A program made the translations under genes and the position numbers. A stretch of DNA of 64,000 nt, from contig JAHHHF010000085.1 of the NCBI GenBank assembly GCA_019359495.1, positions 1-64,000 of the forward strand, written 5' to 3'. Within the stretch, counting starts at the first letter, position 1. Each line of letters begins with the position of its first letter. The notes under the pieces were generated by a model, which did no database searches, had not been told where the DNA came from, and saw nothing but the letters and a program-made list of their open reading frames with translations. The DNA comes from Goleter apudmare HA4340-LM2. Its GTDB lineage: Bacteria > Cyanobacteriota > Cyanobacteriia > Cyanobacteriales > Nostocaceae. Shown here piece by piece: positions 17,158-26,651 of the stretch.

Positions 17158-18059
17158 GCCTCTATCTGTCCACTGTAACATCTTGTTAGGTGGCACAAGA
17201 TATACATTGCTCTAGCAATACTCTTCCCGATCCAAACACGTAGTCTAGATGGTTCTTGCCAAGATTCAAAAGTTGCGAATGTGTAACCAAAGCGCATGAG
17301 CATGAAAATGGCATATTTGTCAGGCAGGGGACCAACAAACTTAGTACCATGACGTGTAGAGTTTACGCTTCTACACAAAAAGCTGTCCCTAAATTTGAGC
17401 GCAACAAAGTTTCCATAGGTTTCATATTCGCTAAATCCAGACCCCCCTAGATCCTTGTCATCTATAGAATTTAAAATATACTCGACCCATGAGGTATTAG
17501 GCGGGGTATTGGTTAACAGGATATCTATCAGGAGCTTCATGTATTCTTTTTTTACCATTAAATGTTCTGATATGAATGAAAAATTAACTTGTCTTTCGAT
17601 ACCTAGAATCCTTTCTATTAGATGGAAGTATGGCTTGCGATATTCTGTTTTAGGATTTATCAACACTCTCTTTTTGTCATCAAAGAAAGCTATTGACTTT
17701 AATAAAATAGTGTCGCTATCCCAGATAAGATAGTAATCTGCAATTTCTGGATGACTGCACACGCTCATTTTCAAGAATTGCTGAAAATACCAGCCAGCCC
17801 TTGTTCCTGATCCAATTCGTCGCTTAAAGTTCTCTTGCATAGACTCAATATCTATGCCATCTATTAGCTGATCCTCGTTCAACAAGTATATGCGAGAGTC
17901 TTTGCCTATCTTCTTTGCAATCTGCTCCAAAATCTGGGCTGACGATATCACAAATATTTTTCTAGCGTCAGAAAACAGCAGCAACGATCCAATCGATTTT
18001 ATGGCAATATCAATGTTTTTCTTGCCAACACACGTAACTACATCATAAATCAATGACAT
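17136..18059 (-). CDS. DUF6492 glycosyltransferase-like protein
   Basis: A 307-residue protein starting MSLIYDVVTCVGKKNI. The early strand-loop pattern and the acidic motif YYLIWDSDTILL (DSD at about residue 114) resemble the nucleotide-sugar/metal site of GT-A glycosyltransferases. Blocks RAGWYFQQFLKM and the glutamate-rich FSEYETYGNF fit the DUF6492 family found in polysaccharide loci. The donor and acceptor are unknown. No other polysaccharide genes adjoin it apart from the DegT aminotransferase 1.1 kb away. The C-terminus overlaps a gene remnant in another frame, so the extreme end may not be native. Confidence 0.75.
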   Translation of the reverse strand: MSLIYDVVTCVGKKNIDIAIKSIGSLLLFSDARKIFVISSAQILEQIAKKIGKDSRIYLLNEDQLIDGIDIESMQENFKRRIGSGTRAGWYFQQFLKMSVCSHPEIADYYLIWDSDTILLKSIAFFDDKKRVLINPKTEYRKPYFHLIERILGIERQVNFSFISEHLMVKKEYMKLLIDILLTNTPPNTSWVEYILNSIDDKDLGGSGFSEYETYGNFVALKFRDSFLCRSVNSTRHGTKFVGPLPDKYAIFMLMRFGYTFATFESWQEPSRLRVWIGKSIARAMYILCHLTRCYSGQIEAATQIDR

Positions 18060-18169
18060 TTATTAATCACATTCTAAGTATTTTATCTGAATTACCTATT
18101 CTGCATTTTCAGAATAAAACAGGAACATTGGGTGAATCTCATGAAAACTTAGAAATGTAATAGCCAAGA

Positions 18170-18206
18170 CAGGACTTACGCAACTGGCACAATGCGATAA
18201 GTCCTG
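18170..18206. repeat. Palindromic repeat upstream of ycf23
   Basis: CAGGACTTA (18170-18178) pairs with TAAGTCCTG (18198-18206), extended by CGC/GCG inside. This ACTTACGCAA-type hairpin is a frequent cyanobacterial spacer motif, and a longer relative lies at 63651-63770. It could act as a terminator-like structure between divergent genes. Confidence 0.5.
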
Positions 18207-18404
18207 GATTCAAATTGGAGTTTAATCGTAACTAATTAACCGGGCACACCATCATATCACGTCTGGTCTAAAAAAATCATAAACTTCTCGTAAATAGGGG
18301 TTAAACAATCTTCCCTTTTCCCGATATTGCGATAACTTTTCTTAACCGAACCCTATAGGTAGCGGTAGAATATACCTTACTTTCGTAGCTTCAAAAGACG
18401 AACT

Positions 18405-19151
18405 ATGACAATGCATTCTACGCTCCAACGTGCATTTACTAATCGCTGCGCCTTGAAGGTGATCAGTGGTTTACATAACTTTGACGCCTCCCGCACTGCT
18501 GCTGTTGTGAAAGCAGCTGATCTTGGCGGTGCTACTTTTGTGGATATTGCTGCTGATCCAGCTTTGGTGCAATTGGCGAAAACTTTGACAAATTTACCAA
18601 TTTGTGTATCAGCAGTAGAACCAGAAAAATTTGTTCAGGCTGTGGCAGCTGGTGCTGATTTAATTGAAATCGGGAATTTCGACTCTTTCTATGCCGAAGG
18701 ACGCCGCTTTGAGGCAGAGGAAGTATTGGCACTGACTCGCCAAACCCGCGCCCTGCTGCCAGAAATTACCTTATCTGTGACTGTGCCTCATATCCTGCAA
18801 CTAGATCAACAAGTCCAACTGGCAGAAGAATTAGTGAAAGCCGGAGCAGATATTATCCAAACCGAAGGCGGTACAAGTAGCCATCCTGCTCACCCCGGCA
18901 CTTTAGGCTTAATTGAAAAAGCTGCCCCCACCTTGGCAGCAGCCTTGGAGATTTCCCGCGCCGTCTCAGTCCCAGTATTGTGTGCTTCCGGCATTTCTAG
19001 CGTCACCGCACCCTTAGCGATCGCTTCTGGTGCAGCTGGTGTGGGTGTCGGTTCGGCTATCAACCAACTCAATAGCGAAGTTGCCATGATTGCTGCTGTG
19101 CGTAGTTTAGTTGAAGCCTTGGCAACAGATCATTATCGGGCGATCGCCTAA
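18405..19151 (+). CDS. ycf23: Ycf23/DUF561 family protein
   Basis: A 248-residue TIM-barrel-like protein of the DUF561 family, called Ycf23 where encoded in red-lineage plastids. Conserved features are the N-terminal LKVISGLHNFD, the strand VKAADLGGATFVDIAAD, LIEIGNFDSFY, IIQTEGGTS and a C-terminal phosphate-loop-like GVGVGSAI. The barrel resembles small-molecule or phosphate-binding enzymes, but no reaction is established. ATG codons lie at 18405 and 18411; the first is used. A strong hairpin follows the stop. Conservation across cyanobacteria and plastids suggests a housekeeping role. Confidence 0.92.
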   Translation: MTMHSTLQRAFTNRCALKVISGLHNFDASRTAAVVKAADLGGATFVDIAADPALVQLAKTLTNLPICVSAVEPEKFVQAVAAGADLIEIGNFDSFYAEGRRFEAEEVLALTRQTRALLPEITLSVTVPHILQLDQQVQLAEELVKAGADIIQTEGGTSSHPAHPGTLGLIEKAAPTLAAALEISRAVSVPVLCASGISSVTAPLAIASGAAGVGVGSAINQLNSEVAMIAAVRSLVEALATDHYRAIA

Positions 19152-19157
19152 TTGGAT

Positions 19158-19186
19158 GAAGAGACGTAGCATTGCTACGTCTCTTC
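19158..19186. terminator. Bidirectional terminator between ycf23 and the aminotransferase
   Basis: A perfect 13-bp stem (GAAGAGACGTAGC with GCTACGTCTCTTC) and a 3-base loop. It lies 6 bases after the ycf23 stop and 8 bases from the end of the convergent gene. The T-runs are short, but the position fits a shared terminator. Confidence 0.75.
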
Positions 19187-19193
19187 AAATGCC

Positions 19194-20342
19194 CTATACC
19201 AAAATATCCTTCAAGGCATAAATCACCTGGTCTTGTTGTTCGGTTGTCAATTCGGGAAACATGGGCAAGGATAAAACCTCATTACAGGCTTGCTCTGCTA
19301 CTGGCAATTGCCCTGGCTGATAACCCAGGTATTGATAAACTGGCTGTAAATGCAGAGGGTAGGGATAGTAAACCATCGAATTTACACCCCGTGCTTGCAA
19401 TTGACTCTGCACCGATTCCCGATGTTTAGCGCTAGCACCATTGCGTCCTTCACTTAAGACACGAATAGTGTATTGATTCCAAACACTCACACTACCAGCT
19501 AATTCTTGGGGGGCGATGATCCCAGCGACTTGAGAGAGAAACTGGTTATAGTATGCAGCGATCGCTTGTCGTTGTTGATTCCAAGTGTCGAGATAGCGCA
19601 GCTTAATTTGCAGAATCACTGCTTGGATGGCATCCAAACGGCTATTGATACCTATTTCTTCGTATTGATAGCGATTTCTCTGTCCGTGTTCTTTGAGTAT
19701 CCTTAATTTGGTAGCGATCGCGGGATCATTAGTTGTGATTGCGCCACCATCACCACAGCCACCCAGATTTTTTGTCGGGTAGAAACTAAAACAACCAATG
19801 TGTCCAATGCTACCTACTTTTGCCCCACCCCAACTAGCTCCTGTAGACTGAGCGCAATCTTCAATTACTGCTAAATTGTGAGATTGCGCGATCGCCATCA
19901 GTGCCGTCATATCGACCGATTGCCCAAATAGATGAACTGGGATAATAGCTCTGGTTTTGGGAGTAATTGCTGCTGCTATTTGCTGCAAATCCAGATTAAA
20001 TGTAGCGGCTTCGATATCAACGAAAACAGGCTTTGCACCTACAGCACTGATGACTTCAGCCGTAGCCACAAAGGTAAACGGTGTAGTAATTACTTCATCA
20101 CCTGCACCAATTTCCAGGGCCCGTAACGCCAGGAACAGGGCATCAGTACCCGAATTACAAGCTACACATTCGGCCACGCCATGATAGGCGGCAAACTGTT
20201 GTTCAAAGCCTGCAACCACGGAACCGCCAATATAACGGCCAGAAGCCAAAACCTCTAAGACAGCAGCACTCACCTCTGTTTCAATGGTAGTGTATTGCTG
20301 CTTGATATCAAAGGCAGGGATGGGATTTACGCTTTGGATCAT
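19194..20342 (-). CDS. DegT/DnrJ/EryC1/StrS-family aminotransferase
   Basis: A 382-residue PLP-dependent sugar aminotransferase fold. The PLP-lysine is Lys191 in FSFYPTKNLGG; GTD at 65-67 and Asp162 in EDCAQS complete the cofactor site. Such enzymes transfer an amino group to a keto-sugar nucleotide for surface polysaccharides or glycosides. Full length. No dedicated nucleotide-sugar genes adjoin it, so the sugar cannot be named. Monocistronic, convergent with ycf23. Confidence 0.92.
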   Translation of the reverse strand: MIQSVNPIPAFDIKQQYTTIETEVSAAVLEVLASGRYIGGSVVAGFEQQFAAYHGVAECVACNSGTDALFLALRALEIGAGDEVITTPFTFVATAEVISAVGAKPVFVDIEAATFNLDLQQIAAAITPKTRAIIPVHLFGQSVDMTALMAIAQSHNLAVIEDCAQSTGASWGGAKVGSIGHIGCFSFYPTKNLGGCGDGGAITTNDPAIATKLRILKEHGQRNRYQYEEIGINSRLDAIQAVILQIKLRYLDTWNQQRQAIAAYYNQFLSQVAGIIAPQELAGSVSVWNQYTIRVLSEGRNGASAKHRESVQSQLQARGVNSMVYYPYPLHLQPVYQYLGYQPGQLPVAEQACNEVLSLPMFPELTTEQQDQVIYALKDILV

Positions 20343-20604
20343 GAGTTCTCATTTTATCTGAAGATACAAAGGATGCACTTCGACGGTCAATTTTTGCTGA
20401 TTGAATTGTGGATCAAAAAGCTTGGTCAAGACAGTCGGACAGGATACACATCAGTAAAGAATTTTTACTGAAACTATTTTATGAGTCAGTCCAGGATTTG
20501 CAGACGAAAGAAGTCGCACATATCAACCAAGATCCCACACATCGAATCAAAGTTCCAAGTATTGGGAATGTCCTGATTAAAACAGCCTAGGAGGTAAAAA
20601 ATCA

Positions 20605-21381
20605 ATGCCAGAACTGATCAAGCTAGATTTAGCCGATTTGGCTATTGCTATGGGATTAATGGCGATCGCTATTGGTTTATCTGCATGGGAAAAGTTGGGG
20701 CTAGAGTTAAACTTAGCCCTTGCTACCGGAAGAACTATTTTACAACTACTGGTATTAGGATACGTTTTCGACTTCATCTTTGCTGTGAACAATCCTTGGT
20801 CAGTTTTGGCGATTTTAGCAGTCATGCTGACGATTATGGCGATTGTCGCACGAAACCGTATCAGCCAAAAAATTCCCCATGTCTTACCTTGGGTTTGGGG
20901 ATCAATTTTAGCCAGTACGGCTGTGACTGTGTTTTACGTCAACTTCCTAATTATTCAACCAGATAGATGGTATGAGCCAAGATATGTGATTCCCCTAGCT
21001 GGGATAGTTATCGGTAACGCCATGAACGCCGCAGCGATCGCCGGGGAGCGTCTGGTGAGTACAATTAATGCCTCTCCGTTGGAAATAGAAACCCGCTTGA
21101 GTTTAGGCGCGACTCCCCAACAAGCAGTTGAGCAATACCGTAAAGAAGCCATCAGAGCCGGATTAATTCCTACGCTGAATCAAATGATGATTATTGGGAT
21201 GGTGGCGCTACCCGGAATCACCGCCGGACAGTTACTAGGCGGAATCAACCCCCTAGATGCTGTATCCTATGAAATTTTAATCATGTTGATGGTTGCTGTG
21301 GCGAATTTGTTGACCACAGTTGTACTGACTAGGGGATTGTGTCGCCAGTTTTTTAACTCCGCCGCGCAGTTGGTCAGGTGA
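20605..21381 (+). CDS. FetB-like ABC transporter permease (UPF0014)
   Basis: A 258-residue membrane protein with about seven hydrophobic helices and the UPF0014/FetB signature: RTILQLLVLGY, VIPLAGIVIGNAMNA, LSLGATP, and MMIIGMVALPGITAGQLLGG. In E. coli FetB works with the ATPase FetA in iron homeostasis. No ATPase gene adjoins it, so the partner must be elsewhere. The start is well supported by AGGAGG 9 bases before the ATG. Substrate (iron or other) is inferred from the family only. Confidence 0.88.
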   Translation: MPELIKLDLADLAIAMGLMAIAIGLSAWEKLGLELNLALATGRTILQLLVLGYVFDFIFAVNNPWSVLAILAVMLTIMAIVARNRISQKIPHVLPWVWGSILASTAVTVFYVNFLIIQPDRWYEPRYVIPLAGIVIGNAMNAAAIAGERLVSTINASPLEIETRLSLGATPQQAVEQYRKEAIRAGLIPTLNQMMIIGMVALPGITAGQLLGGINPLDAVSYEILIMLMVAVANLLTTVVLTRGLCRQFFNSAAQLVR

Positions 21382-21592
21382 GAGATGCACAGGCGATCGC
21401 TCAATTACTTGTCTAGAGTAAGTTTCCCATATTTTTGACCACGACAAATACCACGCTTGACAATTTCTCCTTTTCCTTAACTTGTCACCAATGACTAGGA
21501 GTATAAAAGATGCCTTTGTACAACAGATGAAGAGGCTGATGCAGAAATGCAAAGGCGAGTCAACCAAAGGGTGGAGTAACTCTTTTGCCTAT

Positions 21593-23365
21593 CTACCTTT
21601 CCATTGTCCGCGTGTACACTGCCTTACCTTGGGAATTAAAAACCAACAAGGGTAAGTTGGCATTGTCACTAATAATTGCTAAGGCTTCTTGTAAGTTTTG
21701 CCAGTGATTATTAATGCTAATGGGATCATTGGGATTTTTGGGTGCGTCGGGTTCAAGCAAGCTAGTTTCTCTAACTTGGTCATACTCTGGGGTTAATTGG
21801 ACAGTAATGCCTCTACTTTCTACAGTGAAAGTGCAAATCTGAATTTGATTCGTACAAGTTTTCTTCAGATCAGCCTGGGTTCGTTGCACGCTACTGGTAA
21901 TTTGTAGTTTTTCTTGTGCTTGTTTGAGAGCAACAGAATAGGGTTCAATTAGGGATTGAGTCTGAGTGTAGTAAGAGCTATTACGAGAAACCTGTTTAGC
22001 TGCCTCTAAAGCTTGACCCCATCGCACCACGGCGACTGTCCATTGATTATTTTGTTCAGCTGCTTTGGCTTGGTTGGCTGTACCCACTGCTTGCTGGTAA
22101 GTTTTGGCAGCTAATTGTTCTTGGGTGGCTCGATCGCGCGCTGCTGCTAATTTGGGTTTGTATTCTGTTAACAATTCTTGGGCTTGTTGGTATCCTGAGC
22201 TACTCCGGGGAACGACATTTAAGGCATTAATTACCACCTGCCAAGTAGACTGCACTTTCTGCCATTCATTCAATGATTTAGCAGTAATTTCTTGCTGTGT
22301 GGCTACACTGGCTACAGCTTGTGCTGCATTCAGTTTTTTCAGCCATTTTTCTTCGGTCAGCAATTGTTTATTGATATTTATGAGTCTGGCACGATAATTC
22401 AGTAATCTAGGTTGCACAAAGCTATAAAGATCACTTTGAGAATTGATTGCTTCTAAAGGAGCGATCGCCTGTCGCCAGAGGTTTTGTCTTGCTTGTAATT
22501 CTTGTAAGCTTTTTGCAGGTGTTTGCATTTTTTGCACTGCTAAAGATGCTGCCTGCACTGCTTTAACCACATTATTAATTTTTACCGACTGTTCAGATAA
22601 ACTAGCTTTGAGTGCTTCTCCTTCTCGGTAACGAGGCGACCAACTGGGAATTTTGGTGAGAGATGAACTGGCTATTTCCAGTTGTTGTTGCACTAATATC
22701 AGTTCTTTTTCTGACTTGGCACGACGAATCTGTTGTCTGGAGTCTGTTCTGACTTGCTCGGCAGTTTGCATCTCTGGACACTCTGACATCACACAAGGAC
22801 GAGTCAGTAAGTAAGCACCACCGCCTGACAGTGCAATTCCCACCAAAGCTAGACCCATCAAAATGGGTTTTATGGGGCGTGATGACTTGGAAGTCAATAA
22901 ATCAGATCCACCAGCTAAAGGATCAAAAGCTGCTTCTGCTGCTAATTCTGGCTGCGAATCCGAGTCATCAATAGATGGATTACCGGAGATGGGCTGGTCT
23001 GGTGACGGAAAGGATATGGGGACATCATCAAAGCTACCAAAAGTGTCGCCTTCTCTTGCTGCTGTTTGATGCAAAGTCAGCGAACGTTGAGCATAAGGGC
23101 GTTTTTCTCCAGCCACCCTCAGAAAACACTGCACAGGCTGTTCCCAGTAGCTGGGCAATAACTGAAATGCTTCTTCGAGCAGTTGAAAAATAGTTTCAGT
23201 ATCAACTGTCACATAAGGTGAATGTTGAGTTAGGATCATTAACTCACCATTGTTGACAGCACATTTTACCTGGAAGCCTTCACCAGATGGTAATGCTGCC
23301 AGTAATTGTTCCTGCAAAGTTCTTGCTAAGAGCTGTAAGTCTTCCTGCTGGGCTGCTACTTTCAT
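21593..23365 (-). CDS. Large single-pass membrane protein with coiled-coil repeats, unknown function
   Basis: A 590-residue protein from the ATG at 23365; a GTG at 23452 would add 29 polar residues that look like spacer. The N-terminal domain (1-100) is soluble (QEDLQLLARTLQEQLLAAL). It is followed by an acidic low-complexity linker, a transmembrane helix (about 167-187) and a long helical periplasmic region (about 200-510) with repeated Gln/Ala-rich segments such as QQEITAKSLNEWQKVQSTW. A beta-rich C-terminal domain ends the protein (CTNQIQICTFTVESRG). I do not recognise a named family. The helical repeats suggest a scaffold or envelope role. It stands alone. Confidence 0.8.
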   Translation of the reverse strand: MKVAAQQEDLQLLARTLQEQLLAALPSGEGFQVKCAVNNGELMILTQHSPYVTVDTETIFQLLEEAFQLLPSYWEQPVQCFLRVAGEKRPYAQRSLTLHQTAAREGDTFGSFDDVPISFPSPDQPISGNPSIDDSDSQPELAAEAAFDPLAGGSDLLTSKSSRPIKPILMGLALVGIALSGGGAYLLTRPCVMSECPEMQTAEQVRTDSRQQIRRAKSEKELILVQQQLEIASSSLTKIPSWSPRYREGEALKASLSEQSVKINNVVKAVQAASLAVQKMQTPAKSLQELQARQNLWRQAIAPLEAINSQSDLYSFVQPRLLNYRARLININKQLLTEEKWLKKLNAAQAVASVATQQEITAKSLNEWQKVQSTWQVVINALNVVPRSSSGYQQAQELLTEYKPKLAAARDRATQEQLAAKTYQQAVGTANQAKAAEQNNQWTVAVVRWGQALEAAKQVSRNSSYYTQTQSLIEPYSVALKQAQEKLQITSSVQRTQADLKKTCTNQIQICTFTVESRGITVQLTPEYDQVRETSLLEPDAPKNPNDPISINNHWQNLQEALAIISDNANLPLLVFNSQGKAVYTRTMER

Positions 23366-24021
23366 AGAGCTTTCCCACCGTTCTTTTATATGATTTTGTT
23401 TATGTTTAGGAGTACGAAGCGAAGGATTTTCGTTTATGGAATCAAGATGCACAGTTTAACCAACCACAGCCTCATAAGTCAGGTAGAACAACTTTCTAAC
23501 ACAAATTCCTCAGTTTTACCAAGATTTATGAATGCTTTTTTATAGTTTTGATGTTCTTGATTTGTAAAGGGCTAGAAGCCACATTTGACAATCTTACTTA
23601 GAGTAGAAATTCTCTATTAAAAATGGGAATAATAAAAGTTTTGAGCGTTTTCACTAGTGTATATGTGAGCACAAAATGCATAAAGGATACAAATGCGTAT
23701 TAGAGAAGTTGCAGTATAGTAGTGACAAATTTGTCTTGTGACAAATGTAATAATAGTGTTTTGATGCTTGATTGACCAGAATGCTGGTAATACCACATAC
23801 TAAAGAAATCACTAGAAATATTGATCACATGTTGTAGAATTACCATCAGCAAGTTAGTACTGAAAATTTGTTTGCCTCATTTCCTGAATTCGATAAAATT
23901 GATCCGTGAAAAATAAATTTTTACAGCCGTCTAACGCCTGATTCCGCAATTAGGGTGCTGCGAAAGGTCAAAGATAGCACCAAAAAAAAGCTTTGAAAGT
24001 GTCAATACAAGGTGCGTGTCC
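23366..24021. other. AT-rich divergent promoter region
   Basis: About 650 bases between two divergent genes. At 23722-23746 the 9-mer GTGACAAAT occurs twice at a 16-base offset, and the first copy lies within the perfect palindrome GACAAATTTGTC (23724-23735). This is a candidate operator for the SucC-like gene. No small ORF or RNA gene was recognised. Confidence 0.45.
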
Positions 24022-25254
24022 ATGGATTTATTGGAGTACCAAGTTAAAGAATGGTTTGGGAAAATAGGCATTCCTGTACTGCCTTCCCAAAGAATTGACC
24101 ACCCCACAGACCTCAAACGTTTGAAAATTCACTACCCGATTGTACTGAAATCACAAGTACATGCAGCTGAGAGGGCTAAAGCTGGTGGTGTCAGAATCGT
24201 AGAAACCACAATCGATGCGATCGCTGCTGCACAGACTATCTTCAATTTGCCAATTTGGGGCGAATTGCCAGAAGTAGTCCTGGCAGAATCTAAGTACGAT
24301 GCCAAAAAAGAATTCTATCTCGCGGTAGTTCTAGATACTGCTGTCTGCCGTCCAGTACTTTTAGGTTGCAAGGAAGCTGATATTGATTGGGAATCGGCAG
24401 GGGAGAAAATGCATTATGTCGTGGTGGAACAGGAATTTTCTCCGTTCTACGCCCGAAGATTAGCTTTGAAAATGGGCTTACAGGGTGCGCTGATGCAGTC
24501 AATTAGTACTGTAGTCGAGAAGATGTACCGATTGTTTGTGCAGCAAGACTTAGACTTGGTGGAAATCAATCCCTTGGCTGTGGATGCTTCTGGCCAGGTG
24601 ATGGCCCTCAATGGCAAAGTCAGAGTCAATGAGCGGGCAATTGGTCGTCATCCAGAACTGACTCAAATGGTGGCTAAAATAGTCACTAATACCACTGGTA
24701 GTGAGATCAACGGTTATTTGGGTAATTGGGATGGCATAGAAATGCACGGCAAAATTGGTATCCTGGGCAATGGTACTGGTTCGGTGATGGCTACTCTCGA
24801 TTTAGTTGCCAATAGTGGTGGTAAGCCTGGTGTCTGTTTGAATCTACGCCATGCTTTTTTGACTGATAGCTCTCCGACTACTTTTTGCGATCGCCTCGAA
24901 AAAGGTTTGAAAATCCTGGCTGCGGACAAAAGTATTCAGGTAATACTGATTAACCTCTTGGGTAGCATTCCCCAAGCCACAGAGTTAGCTGAAGTCATCG
25001 CCCAATTTCTGCAACAAAACACCAATGAACCCAAACCACAGGCTGTCCGTTCTAACGGTAGCAAAAGCCGTCGAGAAGGTTCTTTACCCCGCTTAGTCGT
25101 CCGGCTTGCTGGTTCTGATTTTGATGCTGCTAAAGAATATTTAACAACACTCAAAATTCAGGGTGATGTGCTGACAGTGGTGGAAAACTTAGATGAAGCT
25201 GTCTCAGAAGCAGTCCGGTTTGCTAAGTCAACCGCTTACAAAAAAGTAAGCTGA
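24022..25254 (+). CDS. Succinyl-CoA synthetase beta-like protein (SucC-like, divergent)
   Basis: A 410-residue ATP-grasp/CoA-ligase protein resembling SucC, which with SucD interconverts succinyl-CoA and succinate with ATP. ATP-grasp features are present (YPIVLKSQV, KAGGVRI, and VEINPLAV with the conserved Glu). The C-terminal half is degraded relative to the family: the FLDVGGGA block reads CLNLRHAF and NIFGGIxRCD reads NLLGSIPQAT. A polar insert with basic runs (about 335-358) interrupts the last domain. ATG at 24022 is preferred to the GTG at 24016. A SucD-like gene follows after 467 bases and a terminator. Probably a paralogue with changed function. Confidence 0.85.
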   Translation: MDLLEYQVKEWFGKIGIPVLPSQRIDHPTDLKRLKIHYPIVLKSQVHAAERAKAGGVRIVETTIDAIAAAQTIFNLPIWGELPEVVLAESKYDAKKEFYLAVVLDTAVCRPVLLGCKEADIDWESAGEKMHYVVVEQEFSPFYARRLALKMGLQGALMQSISTVVEKMYRLFVQQDLDLVEINPLAVDASGQVMALNGKVRVNERAIGRHPELTQMVAKIVTNTTGSEINGYLGNWDGIEMHGKIGILGNGTGSVMATLDLVANSGGKPGVCLNLRHAFLTDSSPTTFCDRLEKGLKILAADKSIQVILINLLGSIPQATELAEVIAQFLQQNTNEPKPQAVRSNGSKSRREGSLPRLVVRLAGSDFDAAKEYLTTLKIQGDVLTVVENLDEAVSEAVRFAKSTAYKKVS

Positions 25255-25264
25255 GAACACCTAT

Positions 25265-25315
25265 CTTTAGCATCTTGAGGTTAAAGGCAAGATGCTAAAG
25301 TGTTAATTTTTTTGA
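25265..25315 (+). terminator. Rho-independent terminator after the SucC-like gene
   Basis: CTTTAGCATCTTG (25265-25277) pairs perfectly with CAAGATGCTAAAG (25288-25300), followed by a T-rich tail ending in seven T. It lies 10 bases past the stop. The SucC-like gene therefore ends its own transcript and the SucD-like gene needs its own promoter. Confidence 0.85.
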
Positions 25316-25721
25316 CATTTGTTTTGCTGAAGTTAAGTTGAGACTCAAGACTTAAGCAAGTTTTATCCAGAAGAGGTAAACAGCAGTTTGTCGTATCCCA
25401 TCAGCGATGAATCGCTGACTAAGAGCAACATCTGATGCCAGGTGAGTAAGTCCTAATACTGTTTTATCTAGCGATTATTTTCTTCTTTGTATTTTTTTGT
25501 GACCACAAAAATACGTATAACTTGCAGCCTGGACAACATTAATGGTTTATGGAAATAGATTATTTTGAGTAGAATATAAATTTCAGTAATCTACTGAGGC
25601 GCTCAACTGCAAAATTAGTTTTCTTGATTTAAGTAAAAATAGAATCATCCGACACTGTGCATGTGTCGCTTTTTTCCCAGTAGCTGCAAATGCTGGGACG
25701 GTAAAATTACCAGACTAATTT
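25316..25721. other. Spacer between the SucC-like and SucD-like genes
   Basis: About 400 AT-rich bases with a likely promoter for the SucD-like gene. No ORF or repeat element stands out. Such a long gap plus terminator is unusual for two subunits of one enzyme. Confidence 0.4.
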
Positions 25722-26603
25722 ATGAACTTAACGCCAGACAGCAAAGTTTTAATCCAGGGCTTCTGTGAATTCATCTCAGCAACTCACATCAGTCAAATGA
25801 AAGCTTATGGCACAAATTTGGTTGCTGGTGTCAATCCCGGATTTGGTGGACAGAAGCTGTATGGACTGCCAGTATTTGATCTGGTTGAAGAGGTAGTAGA
25901 AAAATTTGGGGCGATTGATACAACAATTATTTGTGTAAATCCTTACCAAGTGCTCGATGCAGCATTGGAAGCGATCGCCTCTCATATTCGCCAAATTATC
26001 ATCATCTCTGCTGGTGTACCACCTCTGGATATGGTGCAATTACTCCGGAAAGCTGAAACAGGTGAAACCCTGGTGGTAGGGCCCAATAGTCCAGGGATCA
26101 TTGTACCGGGGAAGATTCTTTTGGGTACTCACCCTAGTGAATTTTATACCCCTGGTGTGGTGGGCATTGTTAGTCGTAGCAGTACTCTCACCTATGAAGT
26201 AGCTTATGAATTGACAAAAGCTGGTTTGGGACAATCAATTAGTGTCAGTATCGGTAGCGATGGGATCGTTGGTTCCTCCTTTCTGCAATGGCTGCAAATT
26301 CTTGATGAGGATGAAACTACGCAGGCGATCGTCTTAGTAGGTCAACCCGGTGGCGATAGTGAAGAAACGGCGGCGCGCTACATTACTGAAGCCATTGATA
26401 AACCAGTCATCGCTTACATTGCAGGTAGACAAGCACCACCGGGAAAACATTGGCGTCAAACAGGAACTCTCGCCACAGTGATCGGACGCGATCCTAACTT
26501 TGGTACAGCACAAAATAAATTAACTGCTTTCCAAAAAGCGCAAGTTCCTGTAGCTGAACGCCCTTCTCAAATTCCCGAATTGTTGAGAAAGGTACTTAAT
26601 TGA
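25722..26603 (+). CDS. Succinyl-CoA synthetase alpha-like protein lacking the phosphohistidine (SucD-like)
   Basis: A 293-residue Rossmann/CoA-binding plus ligase protein clearly related to SucD (THISQMKAYGT, GPNSPGIIVPG, STLTYEVAYELT, GSDGIVGSSF, KPVIAYIAGRQAPPGK). The catalytic core is altered. At the position of the phosphorylated His246 in E. coli SucD this protein has Gln246 (GKHWRQTGTL where the family has GHAGAI). The helper Glu208 is Gln208 (GQPGG instead of GEIGG). Conserved Cys and Gly in NCPG and SGT are Ser. Histidine 243 is near but out of register. It therefore probably cannot run the normal phospho-enzyme reaction. Regulatory or scaffold roles, or a different ligase chemistry, are possible. 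Confidence 0.87.
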   Translation: MNLTPDSKVLIQGFCEFISATHISQMKAYGTNLVAGVNPGFGGQKLYGLPVFDLVEEVVEKFGAIDTTIICVNPYQVLDAALEAIASHIRQIIIISAGVPPLDMVQLLRKAETGETLVVGPNSPGIIVPGKILLGTHPSEFYTPGVVGIVSRSSTLTYEVAYELTKAGLGQSISVSIGSDGIVGSSFLQWLQILDEDETTQAIVLVGQPGGDSEETAARYITEAIDKPVIAYIAGRQAPPGKHWRQTGTLATVIGRDPNFGTAQNKLTAFQKAQVPVAERPSQIPELLRKVLN

Positions 26604-26651
26604 ATTATTCATGATTACCTCGTGATGTACAAGATCCTCGACTTCTTTAAT

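Noticed and set aside
20408-20590. 60-residue GTG-start ORF upstream of the FetB-like gene
   Set aside because: No ribosome-binding site before the GTG and no recognisable pattern; the strong AGGAGG belongs to the next gene.
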